This document shows, piece by piece, positions 5,631 through 12,276 of a stretch of 14,776 bases of DNA. Location: contig JBOICV010000027.1 of NCBI GenBank assembly GCA_050740255.1, forward strand, positions 1 through 14,776, in the 5' to 3' direction. The position numbers and the translations under genes were made by a program. The DNA comes from JBOICV01 sp050740255. Its GTDB lineage: Bacteria; Pseudomonadota; Gammaproteobacteria; Nevskiales; JBOICV01. The notes under the pieces were generated by a model. That model did not search any database. It was not told the origin of the DNA and saw only the letters and a program-made list of their open reading frames with translations. How positions within the stretch are numbered: position 1 is the stretch's first letter; each line of letters opens with the position of its first letter.

Positions 5631-6880
5631 GCCCGCTTCCCCTTGGCCGCGAGATAGCTCTTCATCGCATCGGCCGGCACGTACTTGCCGAGTTCCATTT
5701 TGGCGATGTGGTTGCGATGCACTTCGTCCGGCCCGTCGGCGAGGCGCAGCGTGCGCGCCATCGCGTAGGCGTAGGACAGGCCGAATTCATCGGTCACGCC
5801 GCCGCCGCCGTGCGCCTGAATCGCCCAGTCAATCACCTGGCAGGCCATGATCGGCGCCGCGACTTTGATCATCGCGATTTCCTTCGCCGCGGCCTTGTTG
5901 CCGACCCGGTCCATCATGTCAGCGGCCTTGAGCGTCAGCAGCCGCGCCTGGTCAATCAGGATGCGGGAATCGGCGATGCGTTCCAGCGTCACGGTCTGCG
6001 CGGCGACCGGTTTGCCGAAAGCCACGCGCGACAGCGAGCGCTGGCACATTTTTTCCAGCGCGCGCTCGGCCAGGCCGATCAGCCGCATGCAGTGATGAAT
6101 GCGGCCCGGGCCGAGCCGCCCCTGTGCAATCTCGAAACCGCGGCCTTCGCCCAGCAGCATATTGGCCGCGGGCACGCGCACATTTTTGAACTCGATCTCG
6201 GCGTGGCCGTGCGGCGCATCGTCGTAACCGAATACCGGCAGATGGCGCAGGATTTTCACGCCCGGCGTGTCCTTCGGCACCAGAATCATGGACTGCTGCT
6301 TGTGCCGGTCCGGATTATCCGGGTCGGTCTTGCCCATGAAGATGAAAATCTTGCAGCGCGTATCATTGGCGCCCGAGGACCACCATTTGCGGCCGTTGAT
6401 CACATACTCGTCGCCCTCACGCTTGATGGAGCTTTCGATGTTGGTGGCGTCGGAAGAAGCCACGCCGGGCTCGGTCATGGTGAAGCAGGAGCGGATTTTT
6501 CCTTCCAGCAGCGGCTCCAGCCACTGCTTCTTCTGTTCCGGCGTGCCGTAACGCTCCAGCACTTCCATATTGCCGGTGTCCGGCGCGGAGCAGTTGAACA
6601 CTTCCGGCGCCCAGATCACGCGGCCCATGATTTCGCACAGCGGCGCGTATTCGAGGTTGGTCAGGCCGGCGCCCAGCTTGGACTCGGGCAGGAATAGATT
6701 CCACAGATTGGCGGCCTTGGCCTTGGCCTTGAGCTCTTCCATGATGGCTGTCGGCTGCCAGCGATCGCCTTCCGCGACCTGTTCCATGAATTTCTTTTCG
6801 TTCGGATAAACGTGCTGATCCATGAAGGCGTTGACGCGCGCCATCAGTTCCCTGGTTTTTGGCGAGTATTCGAAGTTCAT
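5627..6880 (-). CDS. Acyl-CoA dehydrogenase (ACAD10/11, LvaC-like)
   Basis: A 417-residue FAD-dependent acyl-CoA dehydrogenase. The helical N-domain starts MNFEYSPKTRELMARVNAF. The beta-domain holds FTMTEPGVASSDATNIE and GRKWWSSGANDTRCKIFIFMG. The C-domain shows GPGRIHHCMR, RVAFGKPVAAQTV, AIQAHGGGGVTDEF and LADGPDEVHRNHIAK. In the usual alignment the catalytic Glu of MCAD (EGTSQ) falls on D382 of DGPDEVH, an arrangement I associate with the ACAD10/11 branch. It follows an APH-type kinase gene, the same pair that is fused in ACAD10/11 and adjacent as LvaA/LvaC. Start 6880 is preceded by GGAGAG; the open frame beyond it, to 7129, only shadows the kinase gene. Confidence 0.92.
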   Translation of the reverse strand: MNFEYSPKTRELMARVNAFMDQHVYPNEKKFMEQVAEGDRWQPTAIMEELKAKAKAANLWNLFLPESKLGAGLTNLEYAPLCEIMGRVIWAPEVFNCSAPDTGNMEVLERYGTPEQKKQWLEPLLEGKIRSCFTMTEPGVASSDATNIESSIKREGDEYVINGRKWWSSGANDTRCKIFIFMGKTDPDNPDRHKQQSMILVPKDTPGVKILRHLPVFGYDDAPHGHAEIEFKNVRVPAANMLLGEGRGFEIAQGRLGPGRIHHCMRLIGLAERALEKMCQRSLSRVAFGKPVAAQTVTLERIADSRILIDQARLLTLKAADMMDRVGNKAAAKEIAMIKVAAPIMACQVIDWAIQAHGGGGVTDEFGLSYAYAMARTLRLADGPDEVHRNHIAKMELGKYVPADAMKSYLAAKGKRA

Positions 6881-6898
6881 TGATGCTCTCCAGTAATC

Positions 6899-6943
6899 GT
6901 AGGAGCGGGCCTGCCCGCGATCGCGCGCAGGGCGCGCTCCTAC
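6899..6943. repeat. Second REP-type element between kinase and dehydrogenase genes
   Basis: Outer arms GTAGGAGCG (6899-6907) and CGCTCCTAC (6935-6943) enclose two inner hairpins, GCGGGC-CT-GCCCGC (6905-6918) and GCGCGC-AGG-GCGCGC (6923-6937). The left part closely resembles the GGAGCGGGC..GCCCGCG repeats familiar from Pseudomonas. It covers nearly the whole gap, and its outer arm provides the TAG stop of the kinase gene (6942-6940). Confidence 0.75.
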
Positions 6944-8031
6944 AAGACGCGCGAGGTGCGCGCCGAAAGTTGTTCCACCTGCTGCCAGCCCATTTCCGCG
7001 AGCGGCCGCGCGGCACTGCCCGCTTCCACCGCGTGCGGGCTCGCGGCGGTACCGTCCACCACGCGGCCCATGATGCCTTGCAGAATCGCGGCGCCGCGGA
7101 ACAGGTTGTAGGCCATATAGAAATCCCAATGGCTCGGCTCGATCCCGGCCCGTCCGGTAGCGCGGCAGTATGCCGCCATGTGTTCCGCTTCGCTCGGAAT
7201 TCCGAGCTCGGTCAGATTCCTGCCGACGATGCCGCGGAACGGGCCCATGTTCAACCGCCAGGTCATGCAGTGAAACGCGAAATCGGCCAGCGGATGACCG
7301 AGCGTGGATAACTCCCAGTCGAGTACCGCGACGATGCGCGGCTCGGTGGGATGGAAAATCAGGTTATCGAGCCGGAAATCGCCGTGGACGATGCCGGTCT
7401 CGTCACCGGGCGGAATATTCGCCGGCAGCCACTCGATCAGGCGCTCCATCGCAGCCATGCGGCCGGTTTCCGACGCGCGGTATTGCCTGGTCCAGCGCGC
7501 GATCTGCCGCTCGAAATAGTTGCCGGGTTTGCCATAATCCGCCAGCCCTACTGCCTGGTAATTCACGCGGTGCAGCGCGGCAATCACCCGATTCATATCT
7601 GAATAGATCGCAGCACGCTCGGCGCGGCTTTGCTCCGGCAGCGCACCGTCCCAAAACACGCGACCGGCGACGCAATCCATCACAAAAAAAGTCGTGCCGA
7701 TGACGGCATCGTCCTCGCACAGGCACCAGGTCCGCGCGACCGGCACTTCGCTATCGCGCAGCGCCGTGATCACGCGATATTCCCGGTCCACCGCATGCGC
7801 CGAGGCTAGCAGCTTGCCGGCCGGCTTGCGTCGCAGTACGTAATCCCTGGCGGGAGTCATCAGCTTGAAGGTCGGATTCGACTGGCCGCCCTTGAACTGT
7901 TCCACCGCGAGCGGACCCGTGAAACCTTCGATGCGCTCGCGCAAATAACGCTCCAGCAGCGCGGCATCGAATTGTTGCCGAAGGTCTACCGGCTTGGTTC
8001 CGGAAAACTGCTGGCTCGCGCTGGCCATCAT
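6940..8031 (-). CDS. APH-family kinase, ACAD10/11- and LvaA-like
   Basis: A 363-residue aminoglycoside-phosphotransferase-fold kinase of the type found in front of or fused to acyl-CoA dehydrogenases. It shows the nucleotide loop FKGGQSNPTF (46-55), the ATP lysine K69 in VLRRKP, E84, the catalytic loop HGDFRLDN (D218) and the metal-binding DWELSTLGHPLADF (D238). Related proteins (LvaA; the N-domain of ACAD10/11) phosphorylate 4-hydroxyacyl-CoA, so antibiotic resistance is unlikely. The start overlaps the SDR stop as ATGATG; M2 (8028) is equally possible. The last codons and the stop run into the REP element at 6899-6943. Substrate chain length cannot be read from sequence. Confidence 0.88.
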   Translation of the reverse strand: MMASASQQFSGTKPVDLRQQFDAALLERYLRERIEGFTGPLAVEQFKGGQSNPTFKLMTPARDYVLRRKPAGKLLASAHAVDREYRVITALRDSEVPVARTWCLCEDDAVIGTTFFVMDCVAGRVFWDGALPEQSRAERAAIYSDMNRVIAALHRVNYQAVGLADYGKPGNYFERQIARWTRQYRASETGRMAAMERLIEWLPANIPPGDETGIVHGDFRLDNLIFHPTEPRIVAVLDWELSTLGHPLADFAFHCMTWRLNMGPFRGIVGRNLTELGIPSEAEHMAAYCRATGRAGIEPSHWDFYMAYNLFRGAAILQGIMGRVVDGTAASPHAVEAGSAARPLAEMGWQQVEQLSARTSRVL

Positions 8032-8861
8032 GGCATCGGGTTGGTCGGCAATTGCTCTTCGAGAATATCGCGCATGCGCGCCTCGATCGCACCTTTGATC
8101 GCGGGATGCGTGATGATGTAGAAGCGATTGGCTTTAATCGCTTCCAGCGTCATGCGCGCCACATCGGCGGCCGACAGCCGGCCGGCGCGGGTCGCCTGGC
8201 GCACGCGTTCCTCGTAAGGCGCGGCTAGCGGATTGGTGGCAGCGAGTTCGGCGGGCCGATTGCGCGCCGAATCGGCGATGCCGGTCTTGACGAAGGCCGG
8301 GCATAGCACCGAGACACCGATGCGCGCATTGGCGAGGCGCAAATCCTGATACAGGCATTCCGACAGCGTTACCACGCCGTGCTTGCTCACGCAGTACACG
8401 CTCGACCCCGGCACCGACAGCAAGCCGGCGACCGAAGCGGTGTTGACGATGTGGCCTTCGTCTTTCTGTTTGAGCATGCGCGGCACGAAACTGTGGATGC
8501 CGTGCACCACGCCCATGAGATTCACCTCGAGCAGCCACTTCCAGTCTTCCAGCGTGGCCGTCCAGGCCGGTCCGCCGACTGCAACGCCGGCGTTGTTGAA
8601 AAGCAGATGCGCGGCGCCGAAATTCTGGTAGGTCTGTTCGGCGAGATGTTCCACCGATGCGGCCTTGGACACATCGCATTGCACGGCGATGGTTTGCGCG
8701 TTTAGCGGTTTGAGTAGATCGACCGTGGCCTGCAGGCCTTTCTCGTCCACGTCGGCGAGCGCGCAGCGCATGCCTTCCTGCGCGCACAGCAGCGCGAGTT
8801 CGCGCCCGAAACCGCTGGCGGCGCCGGTGATGACGGCAACTTTGTTCTTCAGGTCTTTCAT
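8028..8861 (-). CDS. SDR family oxidoreductase, NAD-type
   Basis: A 277-residue classical short-chain dehydrogenase. The Rossmann loop TGAASGFG is at 12-19. D37 at the end of the second strand (ALADVDE) favours NAD(H) over NADP(H). NNAG is at 89-92, and the catalytic set is S143, Y156 and K160 (YCVSK). The C-terminal arm, with FYIITHPAIKGAIEARM, is a form common in SDRs of lipid and steroid degradation clusters. It probably oxidises or reduces a hydroxyacyl or alcohol intermediate of the pathway. It starts 6 bp after the DUF1330 stop and ends overlapping the kinase start, so tight co-translation is expected. Confidence 0.92.
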   Translation of the reverse strand: MKDLKNKVAVITGAASGFGRELALLCAQEGMRCALADVDEKGLQATVDLLKPLNAQTIAVQCDVSKAASVEHLAEQTYQNFGAAHLLFNNAGVAVGGPAWTATLEDWKWLLEVNLMGVVHGIHSFVPRMLKQKDEGHIVNTASVAGLLSVPGSSVYCVSKHGVVTLSECLYQDLRLANARIGVSVLCPAFVKTGIADSARNRPAELAATNPLAAPYEERVRQATRAGRLSAADVARMTLEAIKANRFYIITHPAIKGAIEARMRDILEEQLPTNPMP

Positions 8862-8867
8862 AAGGCG

Positions 8868-9185
8868 CTAGGCCATCTGTGCGGTTTTGGCGATGTCTTC
8901 GCCGGGAACGAGTAAAAATTCACTCACGGCGCCTTGTACGCGGCTTTGCCGGTATGGCCGGTATTCGGCGCTCTCGTAGAACGCGGCGGCGACCTCTCTG
9001 GAGGGCCACTCGATAATCAGAAAAATTTGCGGGGGCTTTCGTTGCCCTTCCCACTTTTCGACTTTGGGCGTGCGCGCCAGGTAACGGCCGCCATAGCTTT
9101 CTACCAGCGGGGTGACGTGCTTGACGTAGTCCGCAACCCAGCTTTGGTCAGTGATGTCTATTTCGGCTACGGAGTAGTACTTCAT
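8868..9185 (-). CDS. DUF1330 domain-containing protein
   Basis: A 105-residue ferredoxin-like alpha/beta protein of the DUF1330 family, whose members are small, probably dimeric cytoplasmic proteins of unknown reaction. Typical features are the opening YYSVAEIDITDQSWVADYVK, the GGRYLART core with a conserved Arg, the strand PQIFLIIEWPSREVAAAFYE, and the closing EYRPYRQSRVQGAVSEFLLV. The length is normal. It is packed between two SDR genes with 6-bp gaps on both sides, so it belongs to the operon. It may be an accessory isomerase or binding protein for the same substrate; that is only context. Confidence 0.88.
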   Translation of the reverse strand: MKYYSVAEIDITDQSWVADYVKHVTPLVESYGGRYLARTPKVEKWEGQRKPPQIFLIIEWPSREVAAAFYESAEYRPYRQSRVQGAVSEFLLVPGEDIAKTAQMA

Positions 9186-9191
9186 GCGAGT

Positions 9192-9962
9192 TCAGGCCAG
9201 CAGATAACCGCCGTCCACGATCAGGCTGTGGCCGGTGGTGTAGCTGGCCGCGGGCGACACCAGATACAGCACGGCGCCGGCCATCTCGTCGGGCTGCGCC
9301 ACGCGCCGCATCGGGATATGCGCGGTGGCCTGTTTGAGAATGGCTTCGTTCTTGACGATGGCGGCCGCGAACCTGGTTTCGGTGACGCCGGGCAGCAAGG
9401 CGTTCACGCGCACCTTCATCGGTGCGCACTCCTTGGCGAAGGCCTTGGTCATAGAGATTACGGCGGCCTTGGAAATCGAGTAAATCCCCATGAAATCGCC
9501 CGGCACGATGCCGCCGATCGAAGCCACATTGACGATGCTGCCGCCGCCATGTTTCGCCATCAGCTTTGCGCCGCGCGCAGACATGAAAAAGTTGCCGCGG
9601 ACGTTCACGTCCAGTGTTTTCTGAAACGCGGCGAGGTCCGTGTCCACGATCGGGCCGAAATACGGATTCGCGGCGGCGTTATTCACCAGGATGTCGAGCC
9701 GGCCGTGCGTTTGCTCGATGTCCGCAAAAATACTCTCGATCTGCTCCATGGTGCCGATATGGCAGGCCCGTACTTCGGCCTTGCCACCTGCTTTGCGAAT
9801 GTCTTCCGCGACTCTTTCGCAGTCCGCTGCTTTGCGGCTCGAAACAATCACCTGTGCGCCGTGCTGCGCCAGGGTTTTGGCGATGCTTTCGCCGATGCCG
9901 CGGCTGGCGCCGGTGACGAGCGCGATTTTCCCGCTCAGATCGAACAAATTGGACTGGCTCAA
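9192..9962 (-). CDS. SDR family oxidoreductase, NADP-type
   Basis: A 256-residue classical SDR, first gene of the long minus-strand operon. TGASRGIG is at 17-24, and S42-R43-K44 after the second strand suggests NADP(H). NNAA is at 94-97. The catalytic residues are S148, Y161 and K165 (YSISK). The ending VSPAASYTTGHSLIVDGGYL is the standard tetramer-forming C-terminus. The start was set at TTG 9962 because GGAG lies seven bases upstream; an in-frame TTG two codons earlier (9968) sits too close to that site. The rare start may hold expression low. It probably acts as a ketoacyl or alcohol reductase; the substrate is unknown. Confidence 0.92.
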   Translation of the reverse strand: MSQSNLFDLSGKIALVTGASRGIGESIAKTLAQHGAQVIVSSRKAADCERVAEDIRKAGGKAEVRACHIGTMEQIESIFADIEQTHGRLDILVNNAAANPYFGPIVDTDLAAFQKTLDVNVRGNFFMSARGAKLMAKHGGGSIVNVASIGGIVPGDFMGIYSISKAAVISMTKAFAKECAPMKVRVNALLPGVTETRFAAAIVKNEAILKQATAHIPMRRVAQPDEMAGAVLYLVSPAASYTTGHSLIVDGGYLLA

Positions 9963-9991
9963 CGGCAAGCTCCGGGGTATGGCTTGTCGCT

Positions 9992-10020
9992 AGCCTAAGT
10001 GCCCGCCTACAATCGTTCAA
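9992..10020 (-). promoter_or_regulatory. Candidate operon promoter in lysR/SDR gap
   Basis: On the minus strand, TTGAAC (10020-10015) and TAGGCT (9997-9992) are 17 bp apart. Transcription from here would begin about 20 bases ahead of the TTG start of the first SDR. The -10 box is poor (3 of 6), as expected for a promoter that needs an activator. Confidence 0.4.
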
Positions 10021-10034
10021 ATGAATATTAAGAA
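10016..10034. promoter_or_regulatory. Candidate LysR-type operator
   Basis: The partial dyad TTCAAATGAATATTAAGAA (TTC-N13-GAA) is AT-rich, lies in the 90-bp divergent gap and overlaps the -35 box of the operon promoter. LysR regulators usually bind such interrupted dyads between their own gene and the target. The match is loose and only positional context supports it. Confidence 0.3.
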
Positions 10035-10052
10035 TCGCCAAATATAAGCGTC

Positions 10053-10958
10053 GTGCATATTAGTCGGATAGACCTGAACCTGCTGGTGGTGCTGGACGCG
10101 ATTTACGCTGAAGGCGGCATCACCCGCGCGGCGGAGAAACTGCATCTCTCCCAGCCAGCCGTCAGCCATGCCCTCGGACGCTTGCGCGAGCTGTTCAAGG
10201 ACCCGCTATTTGAGCGCGAAGGCCGCGCCATGGTGCCGACGCGCTTGACCCGCAGCCTGATCGAGCCGGTGCAACGCGCCTTACGCGGCCTCGAGGTCAC
10301 CCTGAACGAACTGGAAAGTTTCGATTCCACCACCACGCAGAAACGTTTCACCATCGGCCTGCGCGACGTGCTCGAGTCCACGTTGCTGCCGTCCTTCATG
10401 CAGCGCATCTGCACAACCGCGCCGCTGATCGATATCAGCGTCGTGCACGTGAACCGGCGCGACCTTGAAGCCGAGTTGGCGATGGGCACGCTGGACGCGG
10501 CGATTGACGTGCTGCTGCCGGTATCGGAAAAAGTGCGGCACGCGCAGATCGCACTCGATCGCCTGGTGGTGGTCGCGCGCAAAGGGCATCCGGCAGTGAG
10601 TACGCGGCTCGATCTGGAAACCTATCTCAAGCAGGATCACATCCTGGTCAGCTCGCGGCGCAGCGGTATCGGCAGCATCGAAGATGTCGAGATCAGCCGG
10701 CTCGGCCTGCAACGCCGCATCCGCCTGCGCTGCCAGCATTACTACGCCGCCTGCCGCATCGTCAGCCAGACGGATTTAATTCTGACCATGCCGGAGCGCT
10801 ACGCGCGCGACACCAATCGGCTATTCAACAACCAGATTCTCCCGCTGCCGCTGGAGATGATGCCGCTGGACGTGTATCTCTACTGGCACGCGAATGTGGA
10901 CAACGAGCCTTCCAACCGCTGGCTGCGTGAACAACTGATGCAGGCGGTGGAGCGCTGA
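10053..10958 (+). CDS. LysR family transcriptional regulator
   Basis: A 301-residue LysR-type regulator. The winged helix-turn-helix is clear: DLNLLVVLDAIYAEGGITRA, then AEKLHLSQPAVSHALGRLRE and LFKDPLFEREG. After the linker helix comes a periplasmic-binding-like effector domain (from about residue 95) with TIGLRDVLESTLLP and the second-lobe VVVARKGHP. Translation begins at GTG 10053 with a weak ribosome site. It is divergent from the SDR operon, the classical arrangement for a regulator of the neighbouring catabolic genes; the inducer is probably a pathway acid or CoA ester, which is inference. Its stop lies only 2 bp from the convergent stop of the DUF2855 gene. Confidence 0.93.
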   Translation: MHISRIDLNLLVVLDAIYAEGGITRAAEKLHLSQPAVSHALGRLRELFKDPLFEREGRAMVPTRLTRSLIEPVQRALRGLEVTLNELESFDSTTTQKRFTIGLRDVLESTLLPSFMQRICTTAPLIDISVVHVNRRDLEAELAMGTLDAAIDVLLPVSEKVRHAQIALDRLVVVARKGHPAVSTRLDLETYLKQDHILVSSRRSGIGSIEDVEISRLGLQRRIRLRCQHYYAACRIVSQTDLILTMPERYARDTNRLFNNQILPLPLEMMPLDVYLYWHANVDNEPSNRWLREQLMQAVER

Positions 10959-10960
10959 CG

Positions 10961-12259
10961 TCATTCCCGGAGCGAGAGCATATGCCCCTGCTCCGGCTTC
11001 AACTTGCCTTCCAGAACTTCCTGATAAACCGATTTCACCGCCGCCTCGCCGCGGCCATGAATCACCTGCAACCAGCCGTTGACTGACGGCAGAAACGCGC
11101 GCCAGGCTTCAGCGAAACGCTGCTCCATGCCCTGCTGCCCCCAATTCTGAATGCGCTTCTTGATCTGCGTCGGCGCAAAGAAGAACACCGGCTTGGCGCC
11201 GGGCCGCGTCATCGCGTCCGAGCGTAGCGAAGTGGGTGCGCGCGCGGCCCAATCCGCCGGCTCCCGCCCCCGCTGCTGCGCAGACGCCGTGTCGCCGGCG
11301 GGCAACTTGTGCTGGGTTTCGCGCTGCTCCCAATGCGTGCCACCGACCATGCAGCTGTACTTCAGACTTTCGCGGAAGTGGTGATGGATGTCGTGCAGCA
11401 GCTTGCCTTCGCCGGCCATATCCACGAACACCGTCGGCCGCTCGCTCGGTAAGGAGGCGAGCTGGTCATAGGTCAGCACGCGGTCGTAATAGCCGAGTTT
11501 CTCGCAGAAATCGACGTTGCGGGCCGAAGTCAGTCCGATCACTGCGCATTTCGAGCCCTGATTCCGTTTCAGTTCAAATGCCACGCCCAGCGCGGTCTTG
11601 CTGGACGCACTAGATAGCAGCACCGCGCCGGCGCCGAAGAAATCGTTGTCAGCGAGAAAATCCTGAATCAGGAACGAGGTCATGAACAGCGGATGCAGCA
11701 GCGCGCGCTGATCTTCGTGCTGCGGGTTGTAGGACGGGTCTGCCGGCGACACGGCGTCTGCGGAGCAGTGGGGGCGGGAGCCGGCAGTTCGGGCCGCATC
11801 CGCGCTTACCTCGCTACGCTCGGGCACCGTGATGCGGCCCGGTTTGACGCGATGGTAAAGCTGGTAGGCCGCGGGCAGTGGTTTGCGATGCGCCACACCA
11901 TCGAGGAAGTTCGTCTCGCTCACACGCTCCGGCTGAACGACCAGGTGCGTCGACATCGGCATATAGCCGTAAAGTCGTTCGCCGTCCTTGATGGCTGCAT
12001 GCTTGGAGCCGATCACGTTGGCAAAACCCCACACGGGAATACGCCCGAAGCCGGCTGGCGCCGGAAAGAAATTCCAGTACTGCATCGCGTCACCAAACAC
12101 GGCGTAGGTGATGTTGTTGGCGGTGAAGGCAAACTTGTCCACGCGCAACAACAGCTGACCGGGTTGTAGTTCAAGCTCTGCGGGCAGCGCCGCAGGCACA
12201 AACTTGCATTGGCGCAGGTTTTGCCGATTAACGATGAAATCCACTGATGCAGACGGCAT
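10961..12259 (-). CDS. DUF2855 family protein carrying two in-frame repeat insertions
   Basis: A 432-residue protein of the DUF2855 family, distantly related to medium-chain dehydrogenases; its reaction is unknown. Core segments are LLRVDKFAFTANNITYAVFG, AMQYWNFFPAP, GRIPVWGFANV, SFLIQDFLADNDFFGAGAVL, SSASSKTALGVAFELKR, ERPTVFVDMAGEG and VFFFAPTQIKKR. The family, as I recall it, is about 360 residues long. The excess comes from residues 140-173 and 321-354, encoded by two inverted copies of a 101-bp repeat. Without them the flanks rejoin normally (YHRV..DPSYNP; HKLP..GAKPVF). Start 12259 has AGAGGA upstream; the open frame to 12349 overlaps the next gene. It is the last gene of the thiolase operon, 17 bp after the hydrolase stop. 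Confidence 0.87.
   Translation of the reverse strand: MPSASVDFIVNRQNLRQCKFVPAALPAELELQPGQLLLRVDKFAFTANNITYAVFGDAMQYWNFFPAPAGFGRIPVWGFANVIGSKHAAIKDGERLYGYMPMSTHLVVQPERVSETNFLDGVAHRKPLPAAYQLYHRVKPGRITVPERSEVSADAARTAGSRPHCSADAVSPADPSYNPQHEDQRALLHPLFMTSFLIQDFLADNDFFGAGAVLLSSASSKTALGVAFELKRNQGSKCAVIGLTSARNVDFCEKLGYYDRVLTYDQLASLPSERPTVFVDMAGEGKLLHDIHHHFRESLKYSCMVGGTHWEQRETQHKLPAGDTASAQQRGREPADWAARAPTSLRSDAMTRPGAKPVFFFAPTQIKKRIQNWGQQGMEQRFAEAWRAFLPSVNGWLQVIHGRGEAAVKSVYQEVLEGKLKPEQGHMLSLRE
11199..11299 (+). repeat. 101-bp coding repeat, copy B (antisense to the gene)
   Basis: Runs from CCGGGCCGCGTCATCG to GTGTCGCCGGC on the plus strand and is about 83% identical by hand to copy A. A hairpin forms between GGGCCGCG (11201-11208) and CGCGGCCC (11243-11250); a smaller CTGC-TGC-GCAG hairpin follows. 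On the gene strand it encodes residues 321-354, including QQRGREPADWAARAPTSLRS, with no stop. Confidence 0.85.
11742..11842 (-). repeat. 101-bp coding repeat, copy A (sense to the gene)
   Basis: The same element as copy B, in inverted orientation and of identical length. An 11-bp perfect stem joins CGGGCCGCATC (11841-11831) and GATGCGGCCCG (11800-11790). Relative to copy B, one stem base pair is changed on both sides (A-T here, G-C there), a compensatory change. In the gene frame it encodes residues 140-173, including PERSEVSADAARTAGSRP; the frame used is the only stop-free one of its three on this strand. Confidence 0.85.
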
Positions 12260-12276
12260 AAGCGTCCTCTTGCGGC

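Noticed and set aside
5708..6697. 329-residue plus-strand frame opposite the acyl-CoA dehydrogenase
   Set aside because: Low-complexity, His/Arg-rich antisense frame with no recognisable motif.
6881..7129. 83-residue N-terminal extension of the acyl-CoA dehydrogenase frame
   Set aside because: Arg/Gly-rich shadow of the kinase gene; the conserved start and ribosome site are at 6880.
6940..8031. Aminoglycoside resistance gene
   Set aside because: The fold is APH-like, but sequence style and the adjacent acyl-CoA dehydrogenase point to the ACAD10/11-LvaA branch.
8934..9998. 354-residue plus-strand frame opposite the SDR and DUF1330 genes
   Set aside because: Shadow composition; it runs across two well-supported minus-strand genes.
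10961..12259. DUF2855 gene as a frameshifted pseudogene
   Set aside because: The extra segments keep the frame, contain no stops, and family sequence continues on both sides of each; they are repeat insertions, not decay.
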